This document shows, piece after piece, positions 1 to 8,490 of a stretch of 64,000 bases of DNA. The position numbers were made by a program, and so were the translations under genes. Under the pieces are notes generated by a model that was not told the origin of the DNA, did not search any database, and saw only the letters and a list, made by a program, of their open reading frames with translations. The DNA lies in contig NZ_CP048021.1 of NCBI RefSeq assembly GCF_010092505.1, positions 1,612,001-1,676,000 on the forward strand, given 5' to 3'. Position 1 is the stretch's first letter. The number at the start of each line of letters is the position of its first letter. The DNA is from Virgibacillus sp. MSP4-1 (GTDB lineage: Bacteria; Bacillota; Bacilli; Bacillales; Alkalibacillaceae).

Positions 1-48
1 AAATAGTAATGATTACATTTAAAAGTGCTGCCTGCATGGTTTACCAAG

Positions 49-74
49 AAAAAAGTATCCGATCAAACGGATAC
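49..74 (-). terminator. Rho-independent terminator of uvrC
   Basis: Seven-base-pair inverted repeat GTATCCG/CGGATAC with a six-base loop, followed in the minus direction by a run of six T. It lies 19 bases beyond the uvrC stop codon. Nothing recognisable is seen in bases 1-48. Confidence 0.85.
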
Positions 75-92
75 TGGAAATAAATTCATACC

Positions 93-1886
93 TTATTCTG
101 GTGTGTCTGCTTCACCCGCCTGCAGTGCATCCAGAATTTTTTCCGCAACCGGGTGAGGTATTCCTAATTTCGTTAACTCCTCAATGTCTGCGTGACTTAT
201 ATCATCCATAGACTTAAAATGACGGAGCAACAGGCGTTTTCTCTTTTGTCCAACTCCTTCTACTTCATCCAATTTGGATTGGAAAGAGCTCTTTCCCCTT
301 AATTGTCGGTGGAACGAAATGGCAAATCGATGTACCTCATCCTGAATTCTTTGTATTAAATAAAACGGCTGAGATTTTCGGTCCATATTCACGACTTCAG
401 GAGGATCTCCATACAACAGCTCGCTCGTACGATGTTTTTCATCCTTGGCAAGCCCGCATAAAGGGATATCCAGGCCAAGCTCATTCTCCAGAACATCGAG
501 AGCCGCACTCATTTGTCCTTTCCCCCCGTCAATAAGAATTAAATCCGGTAAGGGGAGATTTTCCTTCAGAACCCTTTTATATCTTCTTCTCACCACTTCT
601 CGCATCGTATCGTAATCGTCAGGTCCCTCTACTTCCTTAATCTTATATTTCCGGTAGTTCTTCTTGCTGGGGCGGCCGTCGATAAAGACAACCATAGCTG
701 ATACAGGATCTGTCCCCTGGATATTGGAATTATCAAAGGCTTCAATTCGATGGGGAGTTTCTATCTTTAACAGCTCGCCAAGTCCTTCCACCGCCTTAAT
801 CGTTCTCTCTTCGTCCTGTTCAATTATAGAAAATTTCTCTTTCAGCGCAATTTTGGCATTTTGCATACTTAATTCTACAAGTTCTTTTTTCCTTCCACGC
901 ATTGGAATTTTCACATGAATCTTCAGCAAATCTTCCAATAATTCTCTATTCGTCCCAAGTGGAACCAGAATTTCTTTAGGTTTTGGATGATTCTGGTGAA
1001 GATAAAAACGGCCAATATAGCTTAAAAAAGTATCCTCAGGGTCGTCAAAAAACGGGAATAAGGCTACGTCCCTCTCGATTAACTTCCCCTGCCGAATAAA
1101 GAATACTTGTATACACATCCATCCCTTATCATAATCATAACCAAAGATGTCCCGGTCCTGCTTATCATTAAGCGTCATCTTCTGCTGCTCCATAACAGCT
1201 TCAATATGCTCAATTAAGTCCCTGTATTCCTTAGCTCTTTCAAATTCAAGGTTTTCTGAGGCTTCCTGCATTTTATTCTGAAGATCCTTTTTAATCTCTC
1301 CATGTCCTCCACCCAGAAACCTGGTTATGCTTCGGACAATTTCTTCATTGGTTTCATCTGATACATGAAATTCACAAGGACCTAAACATTGATGGATGTG
1401 ATAATAAAGGCATACCCGATCCGGCATTTTATTGCATTTTCGTAACGGATAGAGACGATCCAGCAGCTTTTTTGTCTCACGAGCAGCGGAAACGTTTGGA
1501 TAAGGTCCAAAATACTTCCCTTTGTCCTTTTTCACCTGTCGTGTAATGATGAGTCTTGGCTGCTTTTCAGCTGTTATTTTTAGGTAAGGGTAGCTTTTAT
1601 CATCCTTTAAAAGCACATTATACTTGGGATCATATTTTTTAATTAAATTCATTTCAAGGATGAGTGCTTCAATTTCTGATGACGTTACAATATAATCAAA
1701 ATGGTCAATTTCCTGAACAAGCCGTTGGGTTTTCGTGTCATGAGCTCCGGTAAAATAGGATCGAACTCGATTTTTAAGCTTTTTCGATTTGCCGACATAA
1801 ATTACTTCATCATGCTTATTTTTCATTAAATAACACCCTGGCTGATCAGGGAGAACCGCTAATTTATCCTGAATGGCTTTATTCAT
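93..1886 (-). CDS. uvrC: Excinuclease ABC subunit C
   Basis: UvrC makes both incisions around a DNA lesion once UvrAB has loaded UvrB, in cytoplasmic nucleotide excision repair. The 597 residues show the GIY-YIG nuclease domain near residues 15-92 (GCYLMKN, then [13 protein letters not shown]), a UVR motif that contacts UvrB near 205-240, the RNase H-like second nuclease domain ([21 protein letters not shown]) near 380-535, and a C-terminal helix-hairpin-helix pair. Length and order are those of full-length family members. The ATG follows TAGGAG at good spacing. It has its own terminator and is separated from trxA by about 300 bases carrying a decayed repeat, so it is probably a single-gene unit. 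Confidence 0.97.
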   Translation of the reverse strand: MNKAIQDKLAVLPDQPGCYLMKNKHDEVIYVGKSKKLKNRVRSYFTGAHDTKTQRLVQEIDHFDYIVTSSEIEALILEMNLIKKYDPKYNVLLKDDKSYPYLKITAEKQPRLIITRQVKKDKGKYFGPYPNVSAARETKKLLDRLYPLRKCNKMPDRVCLYYHIHQCLGPCEFHVSDETNEEIVRSITRFLGGGHGEIKKDLQNKMQEASENLEFERAKEYRDLIEHIEAVMEQQKMTLNDKQDRDIFGYDYDKGWMCIQVFFIRQGKLIERDVALFPFFDDPEDTFLSYIGRFYLHQNHPKPKEILVPLGTNRELLEDLLKIHVKIPMRGRKKELVELSMQNAKIALKEKFSIIEQDEERTIKAVEGLGELLKIETPHRIEAFDNSNIQGTDPVSAMVVFIDGRPSKKNYRKYKIKEVEGPDDYDTMREVVRRRYKRVLKENLPLPDLILIDGGKGQMSAALDVLENELGLDIPLCGLAKDEKHRTSELLYGDPPEVVNMDRKSQPFYLIQRIQDEVHRFAISFHRQLRGKSSFQSKLDEVEGVGQKRKRLLLRHFKSMDDISHADIEELTKLGIPHPVAEKILDALQAGEADTPE

Positions 1887-2027
1887 TTTCTTACACTCCT
1901 AATCAATCACTACAGTTCCTATTATATTCTAATGGGAGATGTTTGAAAAATAACCTACTCATTCATACTCAGGAAGACAAATCAATATGATATAAGAACG
2001 TCTAAAAAAGGCGGAAGAGCCCAGTTT

Positions 2028-2127
2028 GTCCTGCTACGGTTCCCAAGTCCAGGCGGCCATAAACCTAATACCCTCCATGGCCCAAAAACGGCCACTCCGG
2101 ATCTTCCGCTTATGCCCTCGGACCTAT
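2028..2127 (-). repeat. Degenerate copy of the ~120-bp hairpin repeat
   Basis: Read on the minus strand, this stretch matches the 123-bp repeat found at 31978-32384 and 23060-23178: GGCATAAGCGGAAGAT, GGAGTGGCC, CCATGGAGGGTATT and a tail like AGCCGTAGCTGGACA. The GCGGAGGCGAC head is missing and the two long arms no longer pair fully, so it looks like an old, decaying copy. With the trxA terminator it fills the 302-base gap between trxA and uvrC. Confidence 0.8.
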
Positions 2128-2138
2128 TAAAACAAAAT

Positions 2139-2166
2139 CCCCTGTCATTCACAAAAATGACAAGGG
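2139..2166 (-). terminator. Terminator of trxA
   Basis: Minus-strand hairpin with arms CCCTTGTCATT and AATGACAGGGG around a short T-rich loop, followed by ATTTTGTTTT, about 20 bases after the trxA stop codon. Confidence 0.85.
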
Positions 2167-2188
2167 AAAGTTCTCTGTTTATATCAGA

Positions 2189-2506
2189 TTAAGATGCATG
2201 TTTATTTACAAGTTCAACAAGTGCTTCTTTAGGTTGATAGCCTACAACCTGGTCAACAACTTCTCCATCTTTGAAAAGAAGCAAAGTAGGAATACTCATT
2301 ACTCCATATTTCTGAGCAGTTTCCTGGTTTTCATCTACATCTAATTTAACGATTTTTACTTTTTCAGACATTTCACTGTCCAATTCCTCCAAGACAGGTG
2401 CAATCATTTTGCAAGGTCCGCACCAGGTTGCCCAAAAATCCGCGAGTACGAGTCCTTCTGAAGTTTCCTGACCGAAGCTCTGGTCATTTGCATGTGCAAT
2501 TGCCAT
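2189..2506 (-). CDS. trxA: Thioredoxin
   Basis: Small cytoplasmic dithiol-disulfide reductase that reduces ribonucleotide reductase and other disulfide proteins and is itself reduced by thioredoxin reductase. The 105 residues form a single thioredoxin fold with the active site WCGPC at residues 28-32 and the conserved cis-proline loop SIPTLLLF further on. Length is standard. The ATG follows TAGGAGGAATG. It is preceded by etfA on the same strand, but a hairpin and a copy of the second repeat family lie between them. A candidate promoter (TTGGCA with a downstream GATATACT) sits in the 130 bases before the start, so independent transcription is likely. Confidence 0.97.
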   Translation of the reverse strand: MAIAHANDQSFGQETSEGLVLADFWATWCGPCKMIAPVLEELDSEMSEKVKIVKLDVDENQETAQKYGVMSIPTLLLFKDGEVVDQVVGYQPKEALVELVNKHAS

Positions 2507-2629
2507 TTTTCATTCCTCCTAGTGAAGCTTATTTCATTCATTTGTAAGTATATCACCTAGTAACTTATCATTGCCAATGGTTTGTTTGTTATTACTATTT
2601 CCTGATAAATATAGTTCATACACTTTTTT

Positions 2630-2676
2630 ACGTATTAACTGACCTTAATACCCCTATTAATGGAAGTTTCACTTTA
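2630..2676 (-). repeat. Second dispersed repeat family, copy 1
   Basis: Read on the minus strand it starts AAAGTGAAACTTCCATTA, continues with a G-run, and ends GGTCAGTTAATACGT. Bases 20557-20608 and 27752-27800 carry the same order of blocks. It lies between etfA and trxA in the same orientation as these genes. No coding potential is seen. Confidence 0.75.
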
Positions 2677-2715
2677 TGATGACTGTTTTCCGGTTGTTTT
2701 TCCAGGAATATTACA

Positions 2716-2748
2716 ATGCCAGAAACCTTTAAGATAGGCTCCTGGCAT
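2716..2748 (-). terminator. Possible terminator of the fadR-etfA operon
   Basis: Inverted repeat ATGCCAG/CTGGCAT a few bases after the etfA stop codon. The following tract is only T-rich (TGTAATATT), so it may be a weak terminator or an mRNA 3'-end stabiliser. Confidence 0.45.
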
Positions 2749-2753
2749 ACAAA

Positions 2754-3734
2754 TTATGCATTCACTTTCAGATTTTTGATTTCCTCTGTTAATTTAGGAA
2801 CCACATCGAACAGATCACCGACGATTCCATAGTCAGCTACGTTAAAGATGTTAGCTTCCGGATCTTTGTTAATCGCTACAATAATTTTGGAGTTGGACAT
2901 CCCGGCCAGATGCTGAATAGCACCAGAAATTCCACATGCGATATATAAGTCTGGAGTAACAACTTTACCGGTCTGACCAATTTGCAGGGAGTAATCACAA
3001 TAATCTGCATCACATGCACCTCGGGAAGCACCTACTGCTCCTCCCAGTACATCGGCAAGTTCCTGCAGTGGTTCAAAACCTTCTTTACTTTTTACGCCAC
3101 GTCCTCCTGATACAACTACTTTAGCCTCAGAAAGATCGACCCCATCTGTGGTTTTACGTAACACTTCTTTTATCACAGTACGGATATCTTTAATATCAAC
3201 ATCCTTGCTTGACACATCTCCACTTCTGCTGTCATCGCGGTCAAGCGCTGCAATATTATTAGGACGGATGGTAGCAAAAATCATACCATCTGTCACTATT
3301 TTCTTCTCAAAAGCCTTCCCTGAATAAATAGGTCTGGTAAAGACAACATTATCACCTGTTACCTCAATATCGGTAACATCTGACACTAAACCGCTTTCAA
3401 GCTTGCTTGCGAGCTTTGGTGTTAAATCCTTTCCTGCAGACGTATGGCCCATTACAATACCATCCGGATCCTCGTCATCAATGACAGCCAAGGCGGCTTG
3501 GGCATATCCTTCAGAAGTATACGTTTCCAATTTATCATCCTGTACCGTTACAGCACGATCAGCACCATGGTAAATCATTTCGTTCGCAGCCTTATCTAAG
3601 CCATCTTTACCAAAAACAGCGGCTGTAATCGCACCGTCTTCACTGATTTTACGGGCGGCTGCAATCGCTTCAAATGAAACATTACGAAGCTCACCATCAC
3701 GAACTTCACCAAATACAAGGATATTTTTACTCAT
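2754..3734 (-). CDS. etfA: Electron transfer flavoprotein alpha subunit
   Basis: EtfA binds FAD and, with EtfB, carries electrons from acyl-CoA dehydrogenases to the respiratory chain. The 326 residues have the usual N-terminal alpha/beta domain and a C-terminal FAD domain from about residue 195, with the signatures [29 protein letters not shown] and [20 protein letters not shown]. Length is typical. The ATG follows GGAAAGGGG. It is the last gene of a cluster with etfB, an enoyl-CoA hydratase and fadR, as in Bacillus subtilis, so it should be induced by fatty acids through release of FadR. Confidence 0.97.
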   Translation of the reverse strand: MSKNILVFGEVRDGELRNVSFEAIAAARKISEDGAITAAVFGKDGLDKAANEMIYHGADRAVTVQDDKLETYTSEGYAQAALAVIDDEDPDGIVMGHTSAGKDLTPKLASKLESGLVSDVTDIEVTGDNVVFTRPIYSGKAFEKKIVTDGMIFATIRPNNIAALDRDDSRSGDVSSKDVDIKDIRTVIKEVLRKTTDGVDLSEAKVVVSGGRGVKSKEGFEPLQELADVLGGAVGASRGACDADYCDYSLQIGQTGKVVTPDLYIACGISGAIQHLAGMSNSKIIVAINKDPEANIFNVADYGIVGDLFDVVPKLTEEIKNLKVNA

Positions 3735-3775
3735 TATTTATTCCCCTTTCCGAAGATGTTCAGTTTTCAATTCTC

Positions 3776-4549
3776 TTATATCACTTTCGCATCATTATTT
3801 AACAGATCGACTAATTCTTTCACCTGGTCATCGATTTCACCCTCAAGAATTCTTCCTGCTTCCTTTTCAGGAGGGAGAAACACTTCAATAGTTTTTGTTT
3901 TCGCATCTACATCATCTTCATCCAGGTCTAAATCATCCAGCTCCAGTTCCTCTAAAGGCTTTTTCTTCGCTTTCATAATACCAGGAAGTGATGGGTATCG
4001 TGGTTCATTTAACCCCTGCTGGCAAGTGACAAGCAATGGAACCGGCGCATCTACTTTTTCCACATCTCCTTCGACATCCCGTTCTATATGAGCGGTGTCC
4101 CCATCAATTTCCAGATTTGTAATCGTTGTCACATATGGGATATTCAAACGTTCTGCTAAGCGTGGACCAACCTGACCGCTTGCCTGATCGATGGCAACAT
4201 TACCGGCAAGGATAATATCAGCATCTTTGTCTTCAAAGAATGCTTCCAGAACCTTAACTGTTGTGTACTGGTCACTTTCCTCAACATCTTCTTCTGTATT
4301 GATAAGAACAGCTTTATCTGCGCCCATAGCAAGTGCAGTACGCAGCTGTTTTTCTGCATCCTCGCCACCAATCGTTACTACCGTTACTTCTCCATCATGT
4401 TCATCACGCAGCTGGATGGCCTCTTCAATCGCATATTCATCATAAGGATTGATAATGTATTCAGCACCTTCATCATCGATTCGTCCATCCTCAATAATGA
4501 TTTTCTCTTCTGTGTCAAAAGTTCTTTTCATTAATACATAAATGTTCAT
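3776..4549 (-). CDS. etfB: Electron transfer flavoprotein beta subunit
   Basis: Partner of EtfA; holds AMP and contributes to the electron-transfer surface. The 257 residues carry the EtfB start MNIYVLMKRTFDTEEKI and the family signature region around LAERLNIPYVTTITNLEID. A strongly acidic stretch near residues 190-205 (EELELDDLDLDEDD) is richer in Asp/Glu than in many homologues and fits a salt-adapted proteome, though that is inference. The start follows GAGGAGGTAATC. It lies 22 bases after the hydratase gene and 41 bases before etfA, within one operon. Confidence 0.96.
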   Translation of the reverse strand: MNIYVLMKRTFDTEEKIIIEDGRIDDEGAEYIINPYDEYAIEEAIQLRDEHDGEVTVVTIGGEDAEKQLRTALAMGADKAVLINTEEDVEESDQYTTVKVLEAFFEDKDADIILAGNVAIDQASGQVGPRLAERLNIPYVTTITNLEIDGDTAHIERDVEGDVEKVDAPVPLLVTCQQGLNEPRYPSLPGIMKAKKKPLEELELDDLDLDEDDVDAKTKTIEVFLPPEKEAGRILEGEIDDQVKELVDLLNNDAKVI

Positions 4550-4570
4550 ATGATTACCTCCTCTAATCTA

Positions 4571-5344
4571 TTAATCTTTAAAATTAGGCTTTCTTTTTTC
4601 AATAAAGGCCTGAATTCCTTCCTGAGCATCATCTGTTCCGAATATCTGTCCAAATTGCTTCGCCTCTTCCTCAACCCCTCCCTGAAATTGAGAGGTATGT
4701 GCGTAAGGTAATAATTTCATAACAGCCTGAACAGATGGCCTGCTTTTGTCTACCATTCTATTAACCAGATTCTCAGTATATGACTCCAATTCCTCTTCAG
4801 AAACCGCATCATTGGCCAGCTGCCACTGAACCGCTTCTTCGCCACTCATTGGTGTACCTGTTAGAATCATTTCATAGGCTTTAGGTAAACCAACATAGCG
4901 TGGTAAGCGCTGGGTTCCTGCAAAACCAGGAATAATGCCAAGTGTTGTTTCCGGAAGCCCTAATTTTGCATTTTTTGTAACAATCCGGAGATGACAGGCC
5001 ATGGCTAATTCCAGGCCGCCGCCTAGGGCTGCTCCATGAATTGAGGCAATAACCGGAACGTGAAAGTGTTCGATTCGATGAAAAATATGTTGACCATTTC
5101 TCGCCAATGAAGCATGGTCCTCTGCGGTCTTTACTTGTGTGAATTCTTTAATGTCAGCACCTGCAGAAAAGAATTTCCCTTCCCCACGAATGATAACTGC
5201 CTTCACTTCCGGATCTTCTTCAATCTGATCCAAAGTCTTTGACAGCTCCTCCAAAAGCTTTGAGGAAAGGGCATTTGCAGGTGGACTATTAAAGGTGATA
5301 AATCCTTTATTCCCATCTTTGTCATAAGATAAATAATCCACCAA
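4571..5344 (-). CDS. fadB: Enoyl-CoA hydratase/isomerase (crotonase family)
   Basis: Hydrates trans-2-enoyl-CoA in fatty-acid beta-oxidation. The 257 residues form one crotonase domain. The oxyanion-hole segment (FFSAGADIKEF, GAALGGGLELAMACH) and both expected catalytic glutamates, in GGGLELAM and LGLPETTLGIIPG, are present, followed by GTQRLPR. The gene starts with adjacent TTG and GTG codons (5344 or 5341) behind GAGGGGGCGG; either may be used. The symbol follows the Bacillus subtilis gene in the same place, between fadR and etfB. It is a single-domain enzyme, unlike the multifunctional FadB of Escherichia coli. FadR control is likely. Confidence 0.93.
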   Translation of the reverse strand: MVDYLSYDKDGNKGFITFNSPPANALSSKLLEELSKTLDQIEEDPEVKAVIIRGEGKFFSAGADIKEFTQVKTAEDHASLARNGQHIFHRIEHFHVPVIASIHGAALGGGLELAMACHLRIVTKNAKLGLPETTLGIIPGFAGTQRLPRYVGLPKAYEMILTGTPMSGEEAVQWQLANDAVSEEELESYTENLVNRMVDKSRPSVQAVMKLLPYAHTSQFQGGVEEEAKQFGQIFGTDDAQEGIQAFIEKRKPNFKD

Positions 5345-5359
5345 TTCCGCCCCCTCTTG

Positions 5360-5941
5360 CTATTTTTTTAATCCATTCGTAATTAGATAGTGTACAGCAT
5401 CTGCCTGTGAAATAAGGTCATATTTCTCTTCCTTCATCACCCAATTCGTAACCACCTCGTCTAATGTGCCAAAAATCATCTGGCGTACGAGCTTAATATT
5501 TAATTCGGGATGAAAGATGCCTTCTTTAATGCCTTCTTTAAGTATTTCGTCAATGACAGCCAGATATCCTTTTAAAACTTCATTAATTTTCTGACGAAGA
5601 TCTTTATTGGATTGCCTTAGCTCCAACTGCGTTACAACAGCCAGATGATAATTATTAGCTAAGCGGCTGAAATGCATTTCAATAAGGGTACGAAGCTTTT
5701 CATCAGCATTAGACTTCTGCTCCGTATCCTCTTTAATCCGTTCAATGAAATTCCCCATTTTTTCCTGAAACAAGGAAACCAGAATATCTTCCTTGTTACG
5801 AAAATATAAGTAGATGGTTCCATCGGCAACTCCGGCTTTTTTTGCGATTTTGGAAACCTGTGAAGCATGGTAGCCATTTTCAGCTATTACTTCCACTGCT
5901 GCATCAATAATTTGTTTGTACTTTGGTTTGTTTTTTTTCAT
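5360..5941 (-). CDS. fadR: TetR-family repressor of fatty-acid degradation
   Basis: FadR represses beta-oxidation genes and is released by long-chain acyl-CoA. The 193 residues have an N-terminal TetR helix-turn-helix (residues about 10-55, with AENGYHASQVSKIAKKAGV and DGTIYLYFRNKEDIL) and a C-terminal ligand-binding helical domain. The ATG at 5941 was chosen because AAGGAG sits at correct spacing before it; the ATG 15 bases upstream would overlap that ribosome site. An 18-bp palindrome matching the FadR operator lies upstream of its promoter (6020-6037), so it probably represses itself and the genes after it. It is unrelated to the GntR-type FadR of Escherichia coli. Confidence 0.93.
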   Translation of the reverse strand: MKKNKPKYKQIIDAAVEVIAENGYHASQVSKIAKKAGVADGTIYLYFRNKEDILVSLFQEKMGNFIERIKEDTEQKSNADEKLRTLIEMHFSRLANNYHLAVVTQLELRQSNKDLRQKINEVLKGYLAVIDEILKEGIKEGIFHPELNIKLVRQMIFGTLDEVVTNWVMKEEKYDLISQADAVHYLITNGLKK

Positions 5942-5986
5942 AATGGTCTCCTTCATCTAAGAAAAGTGTTGGTTGTTTTCAACGTA

Positions 5987-6015
5987 ATATTACTAGAATT
6001 CCATACACTTTTCAA
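5987..6015 (-). promoter_or_regulatory. Sigma-A promoter of fadR-fadB-etfB-etfA
   Basis: On the minus strand TTGAAA (6010-6015) and TAATAT (5987-5992) are separated by 17 bases. The FadR operator ends four bases upstream of the -35 element. Confidence 0.6.
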
Positions 6016-6019
6016 AAAC

Positions 6020-6037
6020 TGAATGAATAGTCATTCA
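6020..6037. promoter_or_regulatory. FadR operator
   Basis: TGAATGAATAGTCATTCA has perfect seven-base arms (TGAATGA/TCATTCA) and agrees with the FadR box known from Bacillus subtilis. It lies between lcfA and fadR, next to the fadR promoter. No second copy was seen upstream of lcfA (7830-8065). Confidence 0.88.
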
Positions 6038-6113
6038 TTTTAACTACATTTTAATTGCATTCGATCTCCATGTCAATATTAAGGGGAATTTTTCTGTAAA
6101 GGTTTGGCTGATT

Positions 6114-7829
6114 CTAAACGGACTGTTGATTATCCTGCTTTGCTTTAGCTTTTTCTTCCTCAACTAATTGTCTCCTTAAAATTTTTCCAACTGCAGTTTT
6201 TGGCAATTCATCTCTGAACTCATATATCCGCGGTACTTTATAGGCTGCAAGGTTTTTCCGGCAAAATTTATCCAATTCCTCTTCGGTTACCCCGCTTCCT
6301 TCTTTTATGACAACATAAGCTTTTACCGTTTCTCCGCGGTAAGGATCAGGAATCCCTGCTACGGTAGCTTCCTGTACGGCTTCATGTTCATATAACACTT
6401 CCTCAACCTCACGGGGATATATGTTATAACCACCTGCGATAATCATATCCTTTTTACGGTCAACGATATAGAAAAAACCTTCTTCATCCATATAGCCCAT
6501 ATCTCCAGTGAACAGCCAGCCATCCTTTAATACCTGATCGGTTTCTTCCGGACGATTCCAATAGCCCTTCATAACCTGAGGACCTTTAACCGCCAGTTCA
6601 CCAACTTCATTTATCTCCATTTCTTCCATATTGTCAGCACTGTCAAAAATTTTCGCATCCGTATCAGGCCACGGGAGTCCAATACTTCCATTGACGCGCT
6701 TATCCCAGAGAAGATTTGCGTGAGTAACAGGGGAGGATTCTGTTAACCCATAGCCTTCTACCAATTTTCCGCCTGTTTCTTTTTCAAATTGTTCCTGTAC
6801 TTCCACAGGTAAAGGAGCTGAACCACTAATGCATGCTTTGATGGATGATACATCATAATCCTTAAGTTTGGGATGATTCAGCAGACCAATGTAAATGGTC
6901 GGCGCACCTGGAAACAAGGTTGGTTTTTCTTTTTCAATCGTCTTCAAAATATCTTCAGCTTTAAATTGCGGGATTAAAATCATTTTTGTTGCCATCATGA
7001 TGGATAAGTTCATTACAGCAGTCATCCCGTAGACATGGAAAAACGGAAGCACACCCAGGGTTATATCTTCCCCCTCCTTAATTTTATACATCCATTGCTG
7101 TGACATTTGTGTATTCGCAACTAAATTAAAGTGGGTAAGCATAACACCTTTAGGATATCCCGTGGTTCCTCCTGTATATTGAAGCAGTGCAATATCCTCT
7201 TTGGGATTGATCTCCACTTTCCTGACATCACGACCTGCCTCTTTTAATATATTTGCCCATTGATGTACATGTCCTCCATAGCTATTATGTGCAGGCTTTT
7301 CAAATTTACCATACTCTTTTTTCTGGATAAATGGATAAGCCATGTTTTTAGGAAATGGAAGATAGTCTTTTATTCCTGTTACAATGATATGCTCTACATC
7401 TGTTTTATCCTTCACCTTTTTTACTCTTGGAAACAGTACGTCCAGACAGATAATCATTTTAGCGCCGGAATCTTTTAACTGATATTCAAGCTCTCTTTCC
7501 GTATAAAGCGGATTCGTCTGAACAACAATGGCTCCGGCCATCATCGCTGCATAATAGCCAATGACTGACTGAGGTGAATTCGGCAGCATAATGGCTACAC
7601 GATCTCCTTTTTTTAATCCTAATCCCTGTAGATAATTTGCTGTTTTTTCTGTCTGAAACAATAGCTGCTGGAAGGTTAATTCTTTCCCCATAAAATGAAG
7701 CGCTTGCAAATTTGGGTATTTTTTCGTGGTGTTCTGAAGAAATTCATGGAGTGGTTTTTCTTCATAATCAATAGATGGAGCTATTTCCTCCGGATAATGC
7801 TGATACCATAACTTAGTATCCTTCCCCAT
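6114..7829 (-). CDS. lcfA: Long-chain fatty-acid--CoA ligase
   Basis: Activates fatty acids to acyl-CoA with ATP through an acyl-adenylate; entry step of beta-oxidation. The 571 residues carry the adenylation signatures in order: YTGGTTGYPKG (phosphate loop), VEGYGLTESSP, GWLFTGDMGYMDEEGFFYIVDRKKDMI and the catalytic lysine region near the end (PKTAVGKILRRQL). Length fits the family. The ATG follows AAAAGGAGG. It lies upstream of fadR on the same strand, with about 170 bases between them that hold the FadR box. In Bacillus subtilis lcfA heads this operon; here the fadR group also has its own promoter. Confidence 0.96.
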   Translation of the reverse strand: MGKDTKLWYQHYPEEIAPSIDYEEKPLHEFLQNTTKKYPNLQALHFMGKELTFQQLLFQTEKTANYLQGLGLKKGDRVAIMLPNSPQSVIGYYAAMMAGAIVVQTNPLYTERELEYQLKDSGAKMIICLDVLFPRVKKVKDKTDVEHIIVTGIKDYLPFPKNMAYPFIQKKEYGKFEKPAHNSYGGHVHQWANILKEAGRDVRKVEINPKEDIALLQYTGGTTGYPKGVMLTHFNLVANTQMSQQWMYKIKEGEDITLGVLPFFHVYGMTAVMNLSIMMATKMILIPQFKAEDILKTIEKEKPTLFPGAPTIYIGLLNHPKLKDYDVSSIKACISGSAPLPVEVQEQFEKETGGKLVEGYGLTESSPVTHANLLWDKRVNGSIGLPWPDTDAKIFDSADNMEEMEINEVGELAVKGPQVMKGYWNRPEETDQVLKDGWLFTGDMGYMDEEGFFYIVDRKKDMIIAGGYNIYPREVEEVLYEHEAVQEATVAGIPDPYRGETVKAYVVIKEGSGVTEEELDKFCRKNLAAYKVPRIYEFRDELPKTAVGKILRRQLVEEEKAKAKQDNQQSV

Positions 7830-7902
7830 TTAAAAACCTCCTTTTTTAATCTCCAACTCCTATTATATACAAATTGCAAGATAATTTAAAATATTTTCAT
7901 TT

Positions 7903-7937
7903 AAAAAAGAGATACTCAAACCTCCGTTTGGTATCTC
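7903..7937 (-). terminator. Terminator after the DUF350/small-ORF unit
   Basis: Minus-strand hairpin GAGATAC/GTATCTC with a 15-base loop, followed by six T (7903-7908). It lies 35 bases after the stop codon of the 26-residue ORF and separates that unit from lcfA. Confidence 0.85.
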
Positions 7938-7972
7938 AGTTTCTTTAAACCTATAATTAACTGACAGATCCT

Positions 7973-8053
7973 TCAGGCAGTTACGAGGTATGCAACACCT
8001 ACTACAAGAAAGATGATCCCCACAATCATTAATACAATGGCTAACTGTTTCAT
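7973..8053 (-). CDS. Very small single-span membrane protein (26 aa)
   Basis: A 26-residue ORF starting at ATG 8053 behind GGAGAGG. After MKQ the peptide is almost wholly hydrophobic (LAIVLMIVGIIFLVVGVA, then YLVTA), long enough for one membrane helix. The ATG comes 12 bases after the stop codon of the DUF350 gene, and a strong terminator follows its stop codon by 35 bases, so it appears to be the last gene of that transcript. I do not recognise a family. A good ribosome site, operon position and clean helix argue that it is translated; its function is unknown. Confidence 0.6.
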   Translation of the reverse strand: MKQLAIVLMIVGIIFLVVGVAYLVTA

Positions 8054-8065
8054 CCTTGCCTCTCC

Positions 8066-8467
8066 TTAAATGATATTTGCTCCCACAACAAAAGATAAAC
8101 CGACTGATATAATCAGGGAAATAAATCCGACAGCCCGATTGTCATTTTTAATTTCTTCATCGATTTTAAAGGTTGGGGTTAAAAACTCATAAATAAAGTA
8201 TCCGAATAATAGCAGAACAAAACCGTAGATTCCCCAGCCGATACTTTCAGCCAGGGAGTCATTATGTTCAATTGAAAAACGAAAAATATTAACAATCCCG
8301 AACATCTTGCCACCAGTTGCCATGGCAACCGAAAAGTTTCCTTTTTTGATTTCTTTCCAATTATTATATTGGGTCACTAATTCAAAAACTGCCATGAAAA
8401 CAATTAAACATAGTATGACTACACTGTAACTGGCCGCTGTTTCCACCAATGGATTTTCCCAAAACAT
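8066..8467 (-). CDS. yshE: DUF350 integral membrane protein (YshE-like)
   Basis: A 133-residue integral membrane protein with hydrophobic spans near residues 13-32, 74-93 and 110-132 and possibly one more around 48-62. The pattern and position (next to mutS2) match the YshE/DUF350 family, whose biochemical role is not known. The ATG follows GGAGGACGCC. The stop codon is 23 bases upstream of... the next gene on the minus strand is the 26-residue ORF, 12 bases away, and the gene follows mutS2 by 23 bases, so the three are probably cotranscribed. Confidence 0.85.
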   Translation of the reverse strand: MFWENPLVETAASYSVVILCLIVFMAVFELVTQYNNWKEIKKGNFSVAMATGGKMFGIVNIFRFSIEHNDSLAESIGWGIYGFVLLLFGYFIYEFLTPTFKIDEEIKNDNRAVGFISLIISVGLSFVVGANII

Positions 8468-8490
8468 ATAGGCGTCCTCCTCATTCCCCG

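Noticed and set aside
3756-4445. Plus-strand open frames opposite etfB
   Set aside because: Ser-rich antisense translations caused by the acidic codons of etfB; no ribosome sites and the sense gene is certain.
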